From assembly GCF_004917065.1 (NCBI RefSeq), contig NZ_SSYA01000003.1, forward strand, positions 518,318 through 582,317: 64,000 nucleotides of DNA, in the 5' to 3' direction. The notes under the pieces were generated by a model. That model had not been told where the DNA came from. It saw only the letters and a program-made list of their open reading frames with translations, and ran no database searches. The translations under genes and the position numbers were made by a program. Position 1 is the first letter of the stretch, and the number at the start of each line of letters is the position of its first letter. This DNA comes from Geomonas ferrireducens. GTDB taxonomy: Bacteria; Desulfobacterota; Desulfuromonadia; Geobacterales; Geobacteraceae. Below are positions 18,069 through 27,240 of the stretch, in pieces.

Positions 18069-19121
18069 ATGAACATTGAATCGATCCCGCGCAGGGAGCT
18101 TTCCTCCATACTCAACCGCATGCCCAAGGCGGAACTGCACATACACATAGAAGGTTCGCTGGAGCCGGAACTGATCTTCGAAATGGCACAGAGAAACGGC
18201 ATCAAGCTCGATTACCCCTCCATCGAGGAGCTGCGTGCGGCCTACGCCTTCACCGACCTGCAGAGCTTCCTCGACATCTACTACGCGGGCGCCGGCGTGC
18301 TGCAGACCGAACAGGACTTCTTCGACATGGCCTGGAGCTACCTGAACCGCGCCAAGGCCGACAACGTGCTCCATGCCGAGATCTTCTTCGATCCGCAGAC
18401 GCACACCTCGCGCGGCATCCCCTTTGCGACGGTGATAGGCGGACTGGACCGTGCGGTGCGTCGCGGACGGGAAGAGCTCGGCGTTTCCGCTTCGCTGATC
18501 CTCTGCTTTCTGCGCCATCTAAGCGAAGAGGAGGCCTTTGCCGCCCTGGAGGAAGCGCTGCCGTACCGCGACCTCTTCACAGGTGTCGGGCTGGACAGCG
18601 GCGAGCGGGGCAACCCGCCCGTGAAGTTCGCACGGGTTTTCGCACGCTGCCGGGAACTGGGGCTGCACATCGTCGCGCATGCCGGCGAAGAGGGGCCGGC
18701 GGACTACATCCGCGATGCCCTGGACATCCTGAAGGCGGAGCGCATCGATCACGGCGTGCGCTGCTTGGAGGACCCCGACCTCGTGGCCCGGCTGGCGCGT
18801 GAGAGGGTGCCGCTCACGGTCTGCCCGCTTTCCAACGTGAAGCTCGCCGTCTTCCACGAGATGCACGACCACAACCTGGGTAGGCTACTTCAGGCCGGCA
18901 TCGCCGCCACCGTCAACTCGGACGACCCCGCGTATTTCGGAGGCTATCTGAACGACAACTACGCGGCGACCTTCGCGGCCCTGCCGGAGCTCGGCGCGCG
19001 CGAGGCGTACCGACTGGCGCGAAACAGTTTCGAGGCGTCTTTCGTTGCCGAAGAGGTGAAAAATGGGTGGGTGACGGCGCTCGACGAGTTCTTCGCCGTC
19101 GCATGCGGGGAAAAGGCCTGA
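18069..19121 (+). CDS. adenosine/adenine deaminase family protein, probable adenine deaminase
   Basis: 350 residues, ATG seven bases after AGGAG. Zn-binding HxH at 24/26 in ELHIHIEGSLEPEL, catalytic segment HAGEEGP near 199, ERIDHGVRC, and NSDDPAYFGGY for the last metal ligands. The pieces FLDIYYAGAGVL, FFDPQTHTSRGIPF and FLRHLSEEEAF are those of the subgroup whose characterised members (yeast Aah1, Pseudomonas PA0148) deaminate adenine to hypoxanthine rather than adenosine. The role is purine salvage in the cytoplasm. A bidirectional terminator follows. Confidence 0.85.
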   Translation: MNIESIPRRELSSILNRMPKAELHIHIEGSLEPELIFEMAQRNGIKLDYPSIEELRAAYAFTDLQSFLDIYYAGAGVLQTEQDFFDMAWSYLNRAKADNVLHAEIFFDPQTHTSRGIPFATVIGGLDRAVRRGREELGVSASLILCFLRHLSEEEAFAALEEALPYRDLFTGVGLDSGERGNPPVKFARVFARCRELGLHIVAHAGEEGPADYIRDALDILKAERIDHGVRCLEDPDLVARLARERVPLTVCPLSNVKLAVFHEMHDHNLGRLLQAGIAATVNSDDPAYFGGYLNDNYAATFAALPELGAREAYRLARNSFEASFVAEEVKNGWVTALDEFFAVACGEKA

Positions 19122-19124
19122 AAT

Positions 19125-19189
19125 AAAGCGGCCGCGGAGGGTATCTGAGACTGCCTTTTGCGCTCAGATAACACCCCGTGGCCGCTTTT
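19125..19189. terminator. bidirectional terminator hairpin
   Basis: Long imperfect stem: AAAGCGGCCGCGG...TATCTGAG pairs with CTCAGATA...CCGTGGCCGCTTTT. It lies between convergent genes and can serve both. Confidence 0.7.
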
Positions 19190-19207
19190 GTCACACGCTG
19201 CGTTTCA

Positions 19208-19573
19208 TCAAATCTTGCGCAGTTTTACCGTTTCTTCTTCCTTCCTCTCGATGCGGTCCTTCCTGCCCAGGGTGCGCATCAGGCTGTTGCAGGTCTGCAC
19301 CAGTTTTTCAAGCTGACCGTTCTCGCCGTAGACCTCGCTGTAAAAGATGTTCTCCATGATGTGCATGCGCCCGACGTTGCTGCTTGCCTTACGCAACTGC
19401 ATGCCGATCGACCATTGCATGCGTTGCAGTTGCAGTGATTTCTCCTGGGTTCTGGCCACGCAGGCCTTCTTCACGGCTTCGTCCGCCAGTTCATCGAACA
19501 GGGCGGGGTCCCTCTTGTATAGTTCCCGCAGTTCTCCCGGGGTGTATGATGTGAACTCTCGTCTGGTACTCAT
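19208..19573 (-). CDS. DUF3135-like protein
   Basis: 121 residues, charged and probably helical, no membrane segment. The N-terminal part (TPGELRELYKRDPALFDELADEA) resembles the DUF3135 family, small cytoplasmic proteins of unknown role. AAGGAGAG precedes the ATG. Single gene, convergent with the deaminase. Confidence 0.6.
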   Translation of the reverse strand: MSTRREFTSYTPGELRELYKRDPALFDELADEAVKKACVARTQEKSLQLQRMQWSIGMQLRKASSNVGRMHIMENIFYSEVYGENGQLEKLVQTCNSLMRTLGRKDRIERKEEETVKLRKI

Positions 19574-19861
19574 GACACTCTCCTTCTTCCTTACATTGCA
19601 ATAAAAGCCATACTCAAACGCCCGATTGAGTTTTTCTAATTGTCTTTCAAATTACAAAAAAATGCCAGCAAAATGTATACGGCTCCGGGCTGAGACAATG
19701 CTCGGTTTTCCGGCTCTCCCGGCACCCCCGCTTTAGAGCATTCCCGTCTCCGGCAGCAGGGTGCAGCGCCCCTTGCAATAAAAGTTTAAATTTCTTAACA
19801 TTAATTATCGGTAACGTTGGTTCGGAGTGATGCCCGGTCGTCATGCGGAAAGGAGGCTGTC

Positions 19862-20311
19862 ATGCCGGAGAAAAAGGAGAAAACCATTGGTGAACTGGTG
19901 TCGGAGCTCGGCGGTGAGTTACGTGAGCTGCTCCGGCAGGAACTTGGTCTTTTTGCGGCCGAGATGAAGGAGAAGGTGGTACATGCCGCCAAGGACGCGG
20001 CCGCCATCGCCGTGGGGGGAGTGCTTTTGTACACGGGGCTCCTGGTGTTGACGGCGGCTATCGTGCTGGGGCTCGCTACGATCATGCCGGCGTGGGGTGC
20101 GGCGCTATTGGTGGCGCTGGGCCTCTTTGCGATAGGAGCGGTGCTCGTTCTCAAGGGCGGAAAGGATGTGAAGGATATGGATGCAAAGCCCACGCAGACG
20201 ATGGGGGCTTTGAAGGAGACGGTAAAATGGGCGAAAACGTTAAGGTTCACGAGCAGCACGCATCGGCGGACGAGATTCGCGAGCAGATCCGGCACACGGA
20301 AGGCGATATAA
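19862..20311 (+). CDS. phage-holin-like superfamily membrane protein (DUF1469)
   Basis: 149 residues. Amphipathic N-terminus (LVSELGGELRELLRQELGLF), then two adjacent helices at about 48-72 and 77-100, matching the Phage_holin_3_6/DUF1469 family. ATG taken at MPEKKEK with AGGAGG upstream. The C-terminal 35 residues overlap the next gene in another frame by 85 bases and look unlike the family, so natural selection may act mainly on the downstream start here. First gene of a three-gene envelope operon with DUF3618 and YtxH proteins, a set common in soil bacteria and often stress-linked. Confidence 0.75.
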   Translation: MPEKKEKTIGELVSELGGELRELLRQELGLFAAEMKEKVVHAAKDAAAIAVGGVLLYTGLLVLTAAIVLGLATIMPAWGAALLVALGLFAIGAVLVLKGGKDVKDMDAKPTQTMGALKETVKWAKTLRFTSSTHRRTRFASRSGTRKAI

Positions 20312-20823
20312 CCCGGACCGTGCACGACCTTGAGGAACGCCTTTCGCCGCATCAACTGAAGGCGCGCGGTGTACGCCGGGCGAAACTTTTGGCGTGGAAA
20401 GGGATCGCAGGTGTGTTGCGGTTGGCGCAGCGGACCTCGGTGCAGGCCTCGCTGCTCGGCGCAAGCGCAGCGCTCATGGCGCTTGGCAACAAGCGGGTAC
20501 GCGACAGGGTCACCGCCGGCGTCGGGATGAAGAAAACGATTGAAGTTCCCGTGACGGGGGGCGCGGCCCGGGCAGCGGGAGCCGGTGCCCTGTGGCTGCT
20601 TCTGCGCAGGCTGAACGCGGGAAGGTCGGCCGCCGTTGCAGCGCCGGTATCGGGGTGGTCTCTTGCGGCAACCGCCCTCAAATCCTTCCTGAGCGGCAAG
20701 CGGGTCTCGCAAAAGCATGGCACGCCGCGGGAAGGGAAAAAGCTTGCCTGGCGTGGTCTGGCGGCAAGCGTAGGCGCCGCCCTTGGGAGCTACTGGTACA
20801 ACCGCAAGGCCGGCAGAGTCTAG
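20227..20823 (+). CDS. DUF3618 protein
   Basis: 198 residues from an ATG after AAGGAG. The N-terminus carries the DUF3618 signature (DEIREQIRHTEGDITRTVHDLEERLSP), followed by a weakly hydrophobic middle and basic C-terminus. It overlaps the end of the DUF1469 gene. Members usually co-occur with holin-like and YtxH-like proteins. Function unknown. Confidence 0.8.
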   Translation: MGENVKVHEQHASADEIREQIRHTEGDITRTVHDLEERLSPHQLKARGVRRAKLLAWKGIAGVLRLAQRTSVQASLLGASAALMALGNKRVRDRVTAGVGMKKTIEVPVTGGAARAAGAGALWLLLRRLNAGRSAAVAAPVSGWSLAATALKSFLSGKRVSQKHGTPREGKKLAWRGLAASVGAALGSYWYNRKAGRV

Positions 20824-20850
20824 AACCAGCAAGGCTGGAAGGAGGACGTC

Positions 20851-21123
20851 ATGAGAAGACACGGACACGCGAGCACCACGGCTGAGGTGGTGAGCTTTTC
20901 GGCCGGGGCACTGGTAGGGGCGGGGCTTGCCCTGCTTTACACCCCGAAAACGGGGCACGAGATGAGGGAAAAAGTATCCGACGTGACCGGCGACGCCATT
21001 TCGAAGATGAAAGGGCTGACCACCGAAGTGCAGGACAAGCTGAACCGGAACCTGCGCAAGGGGCGCGAGTACGCGGAAGAAAAGGTCTCGGAGCTATCGT
21101 CGAACGTTGAGGAGTATCACTGA
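20851..21123 (+). CDS. YtxH domain protein
   Basis: 90 residues. One N-terminal glycine-rich helix (SFSAGALVGAGLALLYTPKTG) followed by an amphipathic coiled tail, the layout of YtxH/GvpP-like proteins. GGAGG lies before the ATG, 27 bases after DUF3618. Last gene of the operon, followed by a clear terminator. Confidence 0.8.
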   Translation: MRRHGHASTTAEVVSFSAGALVGAGLALLYTPKTGHEMREKVSDVTGDAISKMKGLTTEVQDKLNRNLRKGREYAEEKVSELSSNVEEYH

Positions 21124-21151
21124 TAACCGCGCGGGCCGAAAAGCCCCGCAG

Positions 21152-21183
21152 GAGGCTGCCCCGAAAAGGCAGCCTCTTTTTTT
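21152..21183 (+). terminator. rho-independent terminator of holin-DUF3618-YtxH operon
   Basis: GAGGCTGCC-CCGAAAA-GGCAGCCTC followed by seven T. Confidence 0.9.
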
Positions 21184-21250
21184 GCGCCCTCTCAAAAATG
21201 GTCTTCCCAGCAGCCCACGAACCATTGCCCGAGCCCCCGCGTCCCCACTT

Positions 21251-21361
21251 CGGAAGGTTCTCCAGGTAATTCCGGCGGGGCCGAGGTGTAACTGCCCACG
21301 AAGTGCAACATGGGCCTAACGTTCCCCCCTTTGCGAAGGGGGGACAGGGGGGATTTGCCTT
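21251..21361. repeat. 90-bp dispersed repeat, copy B, joined to G-rich palindrome
   Basis: Starts CGGAAGGTTCTCCAGGTAAT and runs into CGTTCCCCCCTTTGCGAAGG at 21320-21340, as in copy A (13991-14080). The palindrome CCCCCCTTTGCGAAGGGGGG and the tail ACAGGGGGGATTTGCCTT repeat the unit at 8321. Confidence 0.65.
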
Positions 21362-21446
21362 TACTCAACAACCTCCCCCAAACCAGGGTTGACGGCGCCG
21401 CCGCAGTATGACAAATTGCCTAAAATTTTTCCCATTCGAGAACCTG

Positions 21447-22964
21447 ATGAACCGACCCATCCAAAAGATCGCCATCATCGGCGCCGGAGCGCTCGGCGCC
21501 GTCTATGGCAGCCTCCTTTTTACCCACGACCGTGACTCGGTCTTCTTCATCGCCGACGGGTCCCGCCGCGAAAAGCTGGCGGCCGACGGGGTGCTCGTGA
21601 ACGGTACAAGTTTTCCCATCCCGGCGTTCACCCCGGAAGAGGCGCCCATCGCGGACCTGGTCATCGTGGCGGTGAAGCACCGGCAGCTCGACGAGGCGAT
21701 TGCCGGCATCCGCCGCGTCGTCGGTGAGCGCACCGTCATCCTCTCGGTCATGAACGGCATCGACAGCGAGGAGCGCATCGCGGCGGTGTACGGCTGGGAC
21801 AAGGTGCTGTACGCCCTGTCGCTCGGCATCGATGCCGTCCGCGAAGGTAACGCGGTCACCTACCAGAACCTCGGACGCATCCTCTTCGGCGAGCGTGACA
21901 ACACCGAGCAAAACGAGCGGGTCCGCCTTGTCGGCGACCTTTTCCGGCGTGCCGGCATCAACCACGAGGTGCCGCCGGACATGGTGCGCAGCCTCTGGTT
22001 CAAGTACATGATCAACGTGGGCGTGAACCAGGTATCCGCCGTACTCGGCATGACCTACGGCGCCATCAGGGAGTCCGCCCGCGCGCGGGAAATGATGGAC
22101 GCCGCCATGCGCGAGGTTATCGCCGTTGCCGCGGCCAAAAAGGTGGATCTTTCCGAGCGTGACCTGGAGGAGTGGTACCGCGTACTTGGAACCTTGGGCG
22201 CTTCCGGGAAGACCTCGATGCTCCAGGATGTGGAAGCGGGACGTCCGGCCGAGGTGGACATGCTGGCCGGAACCATGATCGCCATGGGCGAGCAGTATCG
22301 GATCCCGACGCCGGTGAACCGGGAGCTTTTCACCGAACTGAAGCGGATTGAAAACGAGAAGGAGAGGGGGAAGATGACGATTTCACGCACCGTGGACTTC
22401 ATTCTCGAGCTTGACAAGCTGAAGAGCGTGACCCGCAAGAACCGTTCAAAGGGGAGTGACCGCTACGAGAACTCGGCCGAGCACAGCTGGCATATCGCCA
22501 TGATGGCCTACTCGCTCCAGCCCTATGCCCGGACTGTGCTGGACATGCACCGTGTTGTCGGTATGCTCCTCGTGCACGATGTGGGGGAGATCGATACCGG
22601 GGACACCATCGTTTATGCGACCGAGGGATGGGAAGAGCGTAAGGCCGCCGAACTGGAGGCGGTGCGGAGGATCTTCGGGATGGTGCAGGAACCGCAGCGC
22701 TCCTTTTTCCTGGGCCTCTGGCTCGAGTTCGAGGAAGCCGTAACCCCGGAGGCGCGTTTCGCCCACGCCGCCGACCGCGCCATTCCGGCTCTGCTCAACC
22801 TGGCGAACGAGGGGCAGAGCTGGCGCGAAAACGGCATCAGCTACCAACGGGTGATAGGACGCATCGGGCCTCCTATCGAGGCGGGCTGCCCGGCGTTGTG
22901 GGAGTACCTGCGGGGGCGCCTTGCCGAGGAAAACGAGAAGGGGTGGTTCGGGGAGGATCGATGA
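21447..22964 (+). CDS. ketopantoate reductase fused to HD-domain hydrolase
   Basis: 505 residues in one frame. Residues 1-305 are a ketopantoate reductase (PanE/ApbA): Rossmann motif IGAGALGAVYGSLL at 10-23, VKHRQLDEA, MNGI, and the C-terminal half with KYMINVGVNQ. This activity would make pantoate for coenzyme A. Residues about 320-500 are an HD hydrolase of the HD_3/YfbR type: NSAEHSWHIAMMAY, LLVHDVGEIDTGD and AHAADRAIPALLN supply the metal ligands. Family members are nucleotidases. The linker (KRIENEKERGKMTISRTVDF) shows no frameshift sign. The start at MNRPIQK has only a weak ribosome site. The stop overlaps the next ATG. PanE-like proteins have many substrates, so the exact reaction is not certain. 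Confidence 0.85.
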   Translation: MNRPIQKIAIIGAGALGAVYGSLLFTHDRDSVFFIADGSRREKLAADGVLVNGTSFPIPAFTPEEAPIADLVIVAVKHRQLDEAIAGIRRVVGERTVILSVMNGIDSEERIAAVYGWDKVLYALSLGIDAVREGNAVTYQNLGRILFGERDNTEQNERVRLVGDLFRRAGINHEVPPDMVRSLWFKYMINVGVNQVSAVLGMTYGAIRESARAREMMDAAMREVIAVAAAKKVDLSERDLEEWYRVLGTLGASGKTSMLQDVEAGRPAEVDMLAGTMIAMGEQYRIPTPVNRELFTELKRIENEKERGKMTISRTVDFILELDKLKSVTRKNRSKGSDRYENSAEHSWHIAMMAYSLQPYARTVLDMHRVVGMLLVHDVGEIDTGDTIVYATEGWEERKAAELEAVRRIFGMVQEPQRSFFLGLWLEFEEAVTPEARFAHAADRAIPALLNLANEGQSWRENGISYQRVIGRIGPPIEAGCPALWEYLRGRLAEENEKGWFGEDR

Positions 22965-23977
22965 GGAAACTTGCAAGCTTCGCCGTTGCGCTCTTTTTAG
23001 TCGCCGTCACGGCTTCCGGCGTCGGTGCGGAACCGCTGGCGATAACCCCCTTTTACACCTTCAACCAGAATCCCCTTGTGCAGATCTACGGTCTGCCGGC
23101 GGCGGAGAGCGCCGTCGTGCAGCCGGCTGGGCGGGGTTGGGGGCTTCTGGCCTTCGACGTCGCGAACAGCGATGTCGATAACGAGAACGCACGGGAGCGT
23201 CTGCTTCTGGACGGCGAGAGCGAGCGGAGCACGCTCGCCTTTCGCTACGGCGTCGCAGAGAACCTCGAACTCGGTTTCGATCTCCCCATGGTGGCCTACA
23301 ACGGGGGGATCTTCGACGGCTTCATCAAACAATGGCACCGCTTCTTCGGGCTACCCCAGGGAAACCGCTTGAGCTCGCCCGACGACCGGCTCCTTTTCCT
23401 GTACGAGCGTGATGGGGAGGAGCGGCTTCGCATGGAAAACGCCACCTTCCGCTTGGGCGACGTCCGGCTCAACGGCGCATGGCAGCTGTACCACGACCGT
23501 AGCGTCAACCCGCGCGCGCTTGCGCTGCGTGCCAGCGTGAAGCTTCCAACCGGAAGCAGCTCGAGGCTTACCGGCAGCGGCAGCACCGACCTGGCCCTTT
23601 GGCTTACCGGAAGCGATGACTACCAACTCCCGGGGAAATGGGGGCATGCGACCCTCTTCGGTGCGCTCGGCGGCATGGGGCTCACCGATGGGGATGTGTT
23701 GAAGGGACAGCAGGAGAATCTGGTCGGTTTCGGAACCGTCGGCGGAGGCTGGTCCCCGCGCGACTTCATCGCCTTCAAGGTGCAGTTTTCCGGGCACACC
23801 GCCTTCTACAAGGACAGCGACCTGAGCGAGCTGACCTCCCCCGCCGTGCAGCTTCTTTTCGGCGGCACCTACGCCTTCACCCCCTCGACAACGCTCGATA
23901 TCGCCCTTTCCGAGGACATCATCGTCGGCGCCTCTCCGGACGTCGCCCTTCACCTCGCTCTGGGGCAGCGCTTCTAG
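22961..23977 (+). CDS. DUF3187 outer-membrane protein
   Basis: 338 residues with a signal peptide cut after GVGA. The mature protein alternates polar and hydrophobic residues as in a beta-barrel and ends in aromatic F, as outer-membrane barrels do. It matches the DUF3187 family (YNGGIFDGFIKQWHRFFGLP, VKLPTGSSSRLTGSGSTD). The ATGA overlap with the reductase-HD gene implies coupled translation. Substrate unknown. Confidence 0.82.
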   Translation: MRKLASFAVALFLVAVTASGVGAEPLAITPFYTFNQNPLVQIYGLPAAESAVVQPAGRGWGLLAFDVANSDVDNENARERLLLDGESERSTLAFRYGVAENLELGFDLPMVAYNGGIFDGFIKQWHRFFGLPQGNRLSSPDDRLLFLYERDGEERLRMENATFRLGDVRLNGAWQLYHDRSVNPRALALRASVKLPTGSSSRLTGSGSTDLALWLTGSDDYQLPGKWGHATLFGALGGMGLTDGDVLKGQQENLVGFGTVGGGWSPRDFIAFKVQFSGHTAFYKDSDLSELTSPAVQLLFGGTYAFTPSTTLDIALSEDIIVGASPDVALHLALGQRF

Positions 23978-23995
23978 GGCGAAGGAGTTGCTCCG

Positions 23996-24406
23996 CTAAG
24001 CCTGCTGTTCAACTACTTCCTGATTCGCCGTTCGCTGAACGGACATGATGCTCGGCAGGTTGCCTTCGATCCAGTCCGCCAGGGCCTCCACTTTCAGCCC
24101 GATCTCCCTTCCGAGCGGGGTCAGCGAGTATTCCACGTGTGGCGGCACCACAGGAAACGAGACCCTACAGACAAAGCCGTCCCTCTCCAGGTACTGAAGC
24201 GTCTGCGCAAGCATCTTTTCACTCACTCCTCCCACCTTGCGCCGCAGTTCACTGAATCGGTGCGTCCCTCCCATAAGGGCGACAAGTACCAGGACCCCCC
24301 ACTGGCTGGTCACATGCTTCAGTATTTCACGCGAGGGGCACTGCGTGGAGAACAGCTCTCCGCGGCGCATCTGATCCGCCAGGCTAACGGTTTTCGACTC
24401 ACTCAT
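23996..24406 (-). CDS. HxlR-family transcriptional regulator
   Basis: 136 residues with a winged helix: SQWGVLVLVALMGGTHRFSELRR and VSEKMLAQTLQYLERDGFV. Cys23 in TQCPSRE sits where redox-sensing HxlR proteins (YodB, HypR, QorR) carry their reactive cysteine. It is divergent from a YtfG-like oxidoreductase, the same arrangement as ytfH-ytfG in E. coli. It probably represses that gene and itself until a quinone or electrophile modifies the cysteine. Confidence 0.88.
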   Translation of the reverse strand: MSESKTVSLADQMRRGELFSTQCPSREILKHVTSQWGVLVLVALMGGTHRFSELRRKVGGVSEKMLAQTLQYLERDGFVCRVSFPVVPPHVEYSLTPLGREIGLKVEALADWIEGNLPSIMSVQRTANQEVVEQQA

Positions 24407-24408
24407 GA

Positions 24409-24440
24409 TACTTACCTTTTTGTGCGTACTTACTTTTTGA
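24409..24440. promoter_or_regulatory. candidate HxlR operator
   Basis: Direct repeats TACTTAC at 24409-24415 and 24427-24433, each followed by a T-run, between the divergent genes; AAAGTA follows. TACTTAC-like half sites are typical for YodB/HypR-type regulators. Confidence 0.45.
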
Positions 24441-24503
24441 AAGTATTGTTGTTATGCTCCACCTGTAACATACATCGCACCCGGACATAAAGGAGTTAGT
24501 CAC

Positions 24504-25361
<858 letters not shown>

Positions 25362-25390
25362 AGTAGCTAAACCGCTACGTTCCAAATGCA

Positions 25391-25424
25391 AAGAAGCCCG
25401 CCGGGATCCCCCGGCGGGCTTCTT
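25391..25424. terminator. bidirectional terminator
   Basis: 15-bp perfect stem AAGAAGCCCGCCGGG/CCCGGCGGGCTTCTT with a 4-base loop, between convergent genes at 25361 and 25450. Confidence 0.85.
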
Positions 25425-25449
25425 GTCGCTTTTATTGCCACCGCTTAAA

Positions 25450-25821
25450 TCATTTTTGCTCACCGGCCAGTCGCTCGCACAGGTCCTTGAACGCCTTGGT
25501 ATCCACCTTGAGTTCCACCGGTTTGCCGTTGTCCTGGTAACCGATGGTGACGAGGCCGCCGACGATCTCGTGCTCCATCTCGGCGAAGAGTACGGCCCGC
25601 GGATTGATGAGGAGATTGCCTGAGCGGAGAAAACCTCTGTTCTCGAGCTCCTGGGCCATCGCTTCCTGCTCGGTCTTGTGCACTTTTTTGAAGAGCTGTT
25701 TGCGCACCGCGCTGCCGTCAAACCAGACGTCGATGAGGCGCGTGTCGTCGCCGACGAGCGGGTTTTCGGCCGGAGTGGTGAGTTGGGCGGCAAGGATCTT
25801 GTCGGTGTTGATGTAACGCAT
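25450..25821 (-). CDS. conserved hypothetical protein
   Basis: 123 residues, soluble, no signal or membrane segment. A single compact domain is suggested by TRLIDVWFDGSAVRKQLFKKVH and GGLVTIGYQDNGKPVEL, but I do not recognise the family. AAGGAG lies upstream of the ATG. Monocistronic and convergent with the oxidoreductase. The 282 bases upstream (25822-26103) hold only promoter-length A/T-rich sequence. Confidence 0.65.
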   Translation of the reverse strand: MRYINTDKILAAQLTTPAENPLVGDDTRLIDVWFDGSAVRKQLFKKVHKTEQEAMAQELENRGFLRSGNLLINPRAVLFAEMEHEIVGGLVTIGYQDNGKPVELKVDTKAFKDLCERLAGEQK

Positions 25822-26103
25822 GGGGAACTCCTTAGATAGAGAGGACGCGGTATCACGGACTTGCCGTCGGGCTGTTGGCCTAATCTAATTTAAACTCAGT
25901 CGCTGTTCAAGCTAATTCTCAAGACTCCACGGACATGCCCCCGATCCTTTCAGAGCGAATTCCCTTTTTCAAAGGGCCCGCCTGTGCTATTGAAAAAACG
26001 CAAGGCTTTTGGAACATGAGCGAACACTCGAGAACCGAGAATGCCGGACCCTGGCGACGGGGGAACTCCGGCTGTGCGGTCTTGAGGCATAAGGACTTTG
26101 AAT

Positions 26104-27177
26104 ATGGCATCCATTGATTTTGAGCGGGAAAAAGCACTTTTCCGGAAATACTACGACACTAACGAGAAGCAGTTGAGCGCGGCGAAGGACTCCTTTGTCG
26201 AAATCGTCCGGAACCTGGTCGGGCAGACGGGAGGAGGGGCGACCACCAAGGTCGATGGGCGCGTCAAGGACAAAGAGGAGTGCATCAAAAAGTTCCAGCG
26301 TAAATACCAAGGTAAACTCGAGGCGGACGAGCAGCCCTACCAAATCAGGGATTTCATCTCGGACCTGATAGGCGTGCGGATCGTCTGCCTCTATGAAGAC
26401 GAGGTTCCGGTGGTATCGGAACTTTTGCAGCGCAACTTCAAGATACTAAACGTCACCGACAAGACTTCCGCGGTGGAGAGCACGGAGGACTCCTTCGGTT
26501 ACAAGGGGCTGCACATGGACCTGGCCCTGGACCCCGAGGCGGCCTATCTCACCAGGAACCTGCCGCCGGCCGATCTCTGCTTCGAGGTGCAGATCCGGTC
26601 CCTGATACAAGACGCCTGGAGCATGCTGGACCACAAGATCAAGTACAAGAAGTCGATACCGGTGGATCTCAAGCGCAGGATCAACGTGCTTGCCGCCCTC
26701 TTCGAACTCGCCGACCGTGAGTTCAAAGAGATCAGGAACGCGACCTCCGACCTGATGCTGCAGGCGACGGTGACGCAGATCGACCCGGAAGTGCCGGGCC
26801 AGGTGGTCACCCCAGGCACGAGGACGGTGAACGCCTTTAACTTCGTGCCCATTGCCGCGCACTTCTTTCGTGATTTTGTCTTCGACGACGAGAAGGTCGA
26901 CGACTTTGTCCAGGACATATTGGAACAAAACAGCACCCTGCAGAAGGCCGAACTGCACAGGTGCCTGAACGAGAATCTTAAGGTGGTCAGGGAGTACCGC
27001 GAGCACATATTGGCGGAAAACCCGGAGAGGACCTTCAGCGCCTACACCTCGATCAGGCACTGTCTCTACCTCTACGACCAGGAGAAGTTCCCACGCATCT
27101 TGTCTAGAAGGAACAGGGAACGTTTCGTCGCATGGATGAAGGGCAATCAACCAGCACCTGAAACGTTACAGCCATGA
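26104..27177 (+). CDS. RelA/SpoT-domain protein (stand-alone alarmone synthetase-like)
   Basis: 357 residues. A RelA_SpoT nucleotidyltransferase domain covers about 20-190: GRVKDKEECIKKFQRKY matches the ATP-binding basic loop, IRDFISDLIGVRIVCLYEDEV the synthetase core, and FEVQIRSLIQDAWSMLDHKIKYK the catalytic Glu/Gln helix. No HD hydrolase, TGS or ACT domain is present. The C-terminal 150 residues (NAFNFVPIAAHFFRDFVFDDEKVDDF...) are an added helical region, unlike housekeeping small synthetases. It could make (p)ppGpp, or be a toxic or defence-related relative such as toxSAS/CapRel. No antitoxin gene lies beside it. ATG chosen with AAGGA upstream. Confidence 0.82.
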   Translation: MASIDFEREKALFRKYYDTNEKQLSAAKDSFVEIVRNLVGQTGGGATTKVDGRVKDKEECIKKFQRKYQGKLEADEQPYQIRDFISDLIGVRIVCLYEDEVPVVSELLQRNFKILNVTDKTSAVESTEDSFGYKGLHMDLALDPEAAYLTRNLPPADLCFEVQIRSLIQDAWSMLDHKIKYKKSIPVDLKRRINVLAALFELADREFKEIRNATSDLMLQATVTQIDPEVPGQVVTPGTRTVNAFNFVPIAAHFFRDFVFDDEKVDDFVQDILEQNSTLQKAELHRCLNENLKVVREYREHILAENPERTFSAYTSIRHCLYLYDQEKFPRILSRRNRERFVAWMKGNQPAPETLQP

Positions 27178-27240
27178 CCTCCTGTTCCTGATCCGCGCCA
27201 GGTCGTGAGCCTTGGGGTGGTGGGGTAGGGGGGCACTTAC

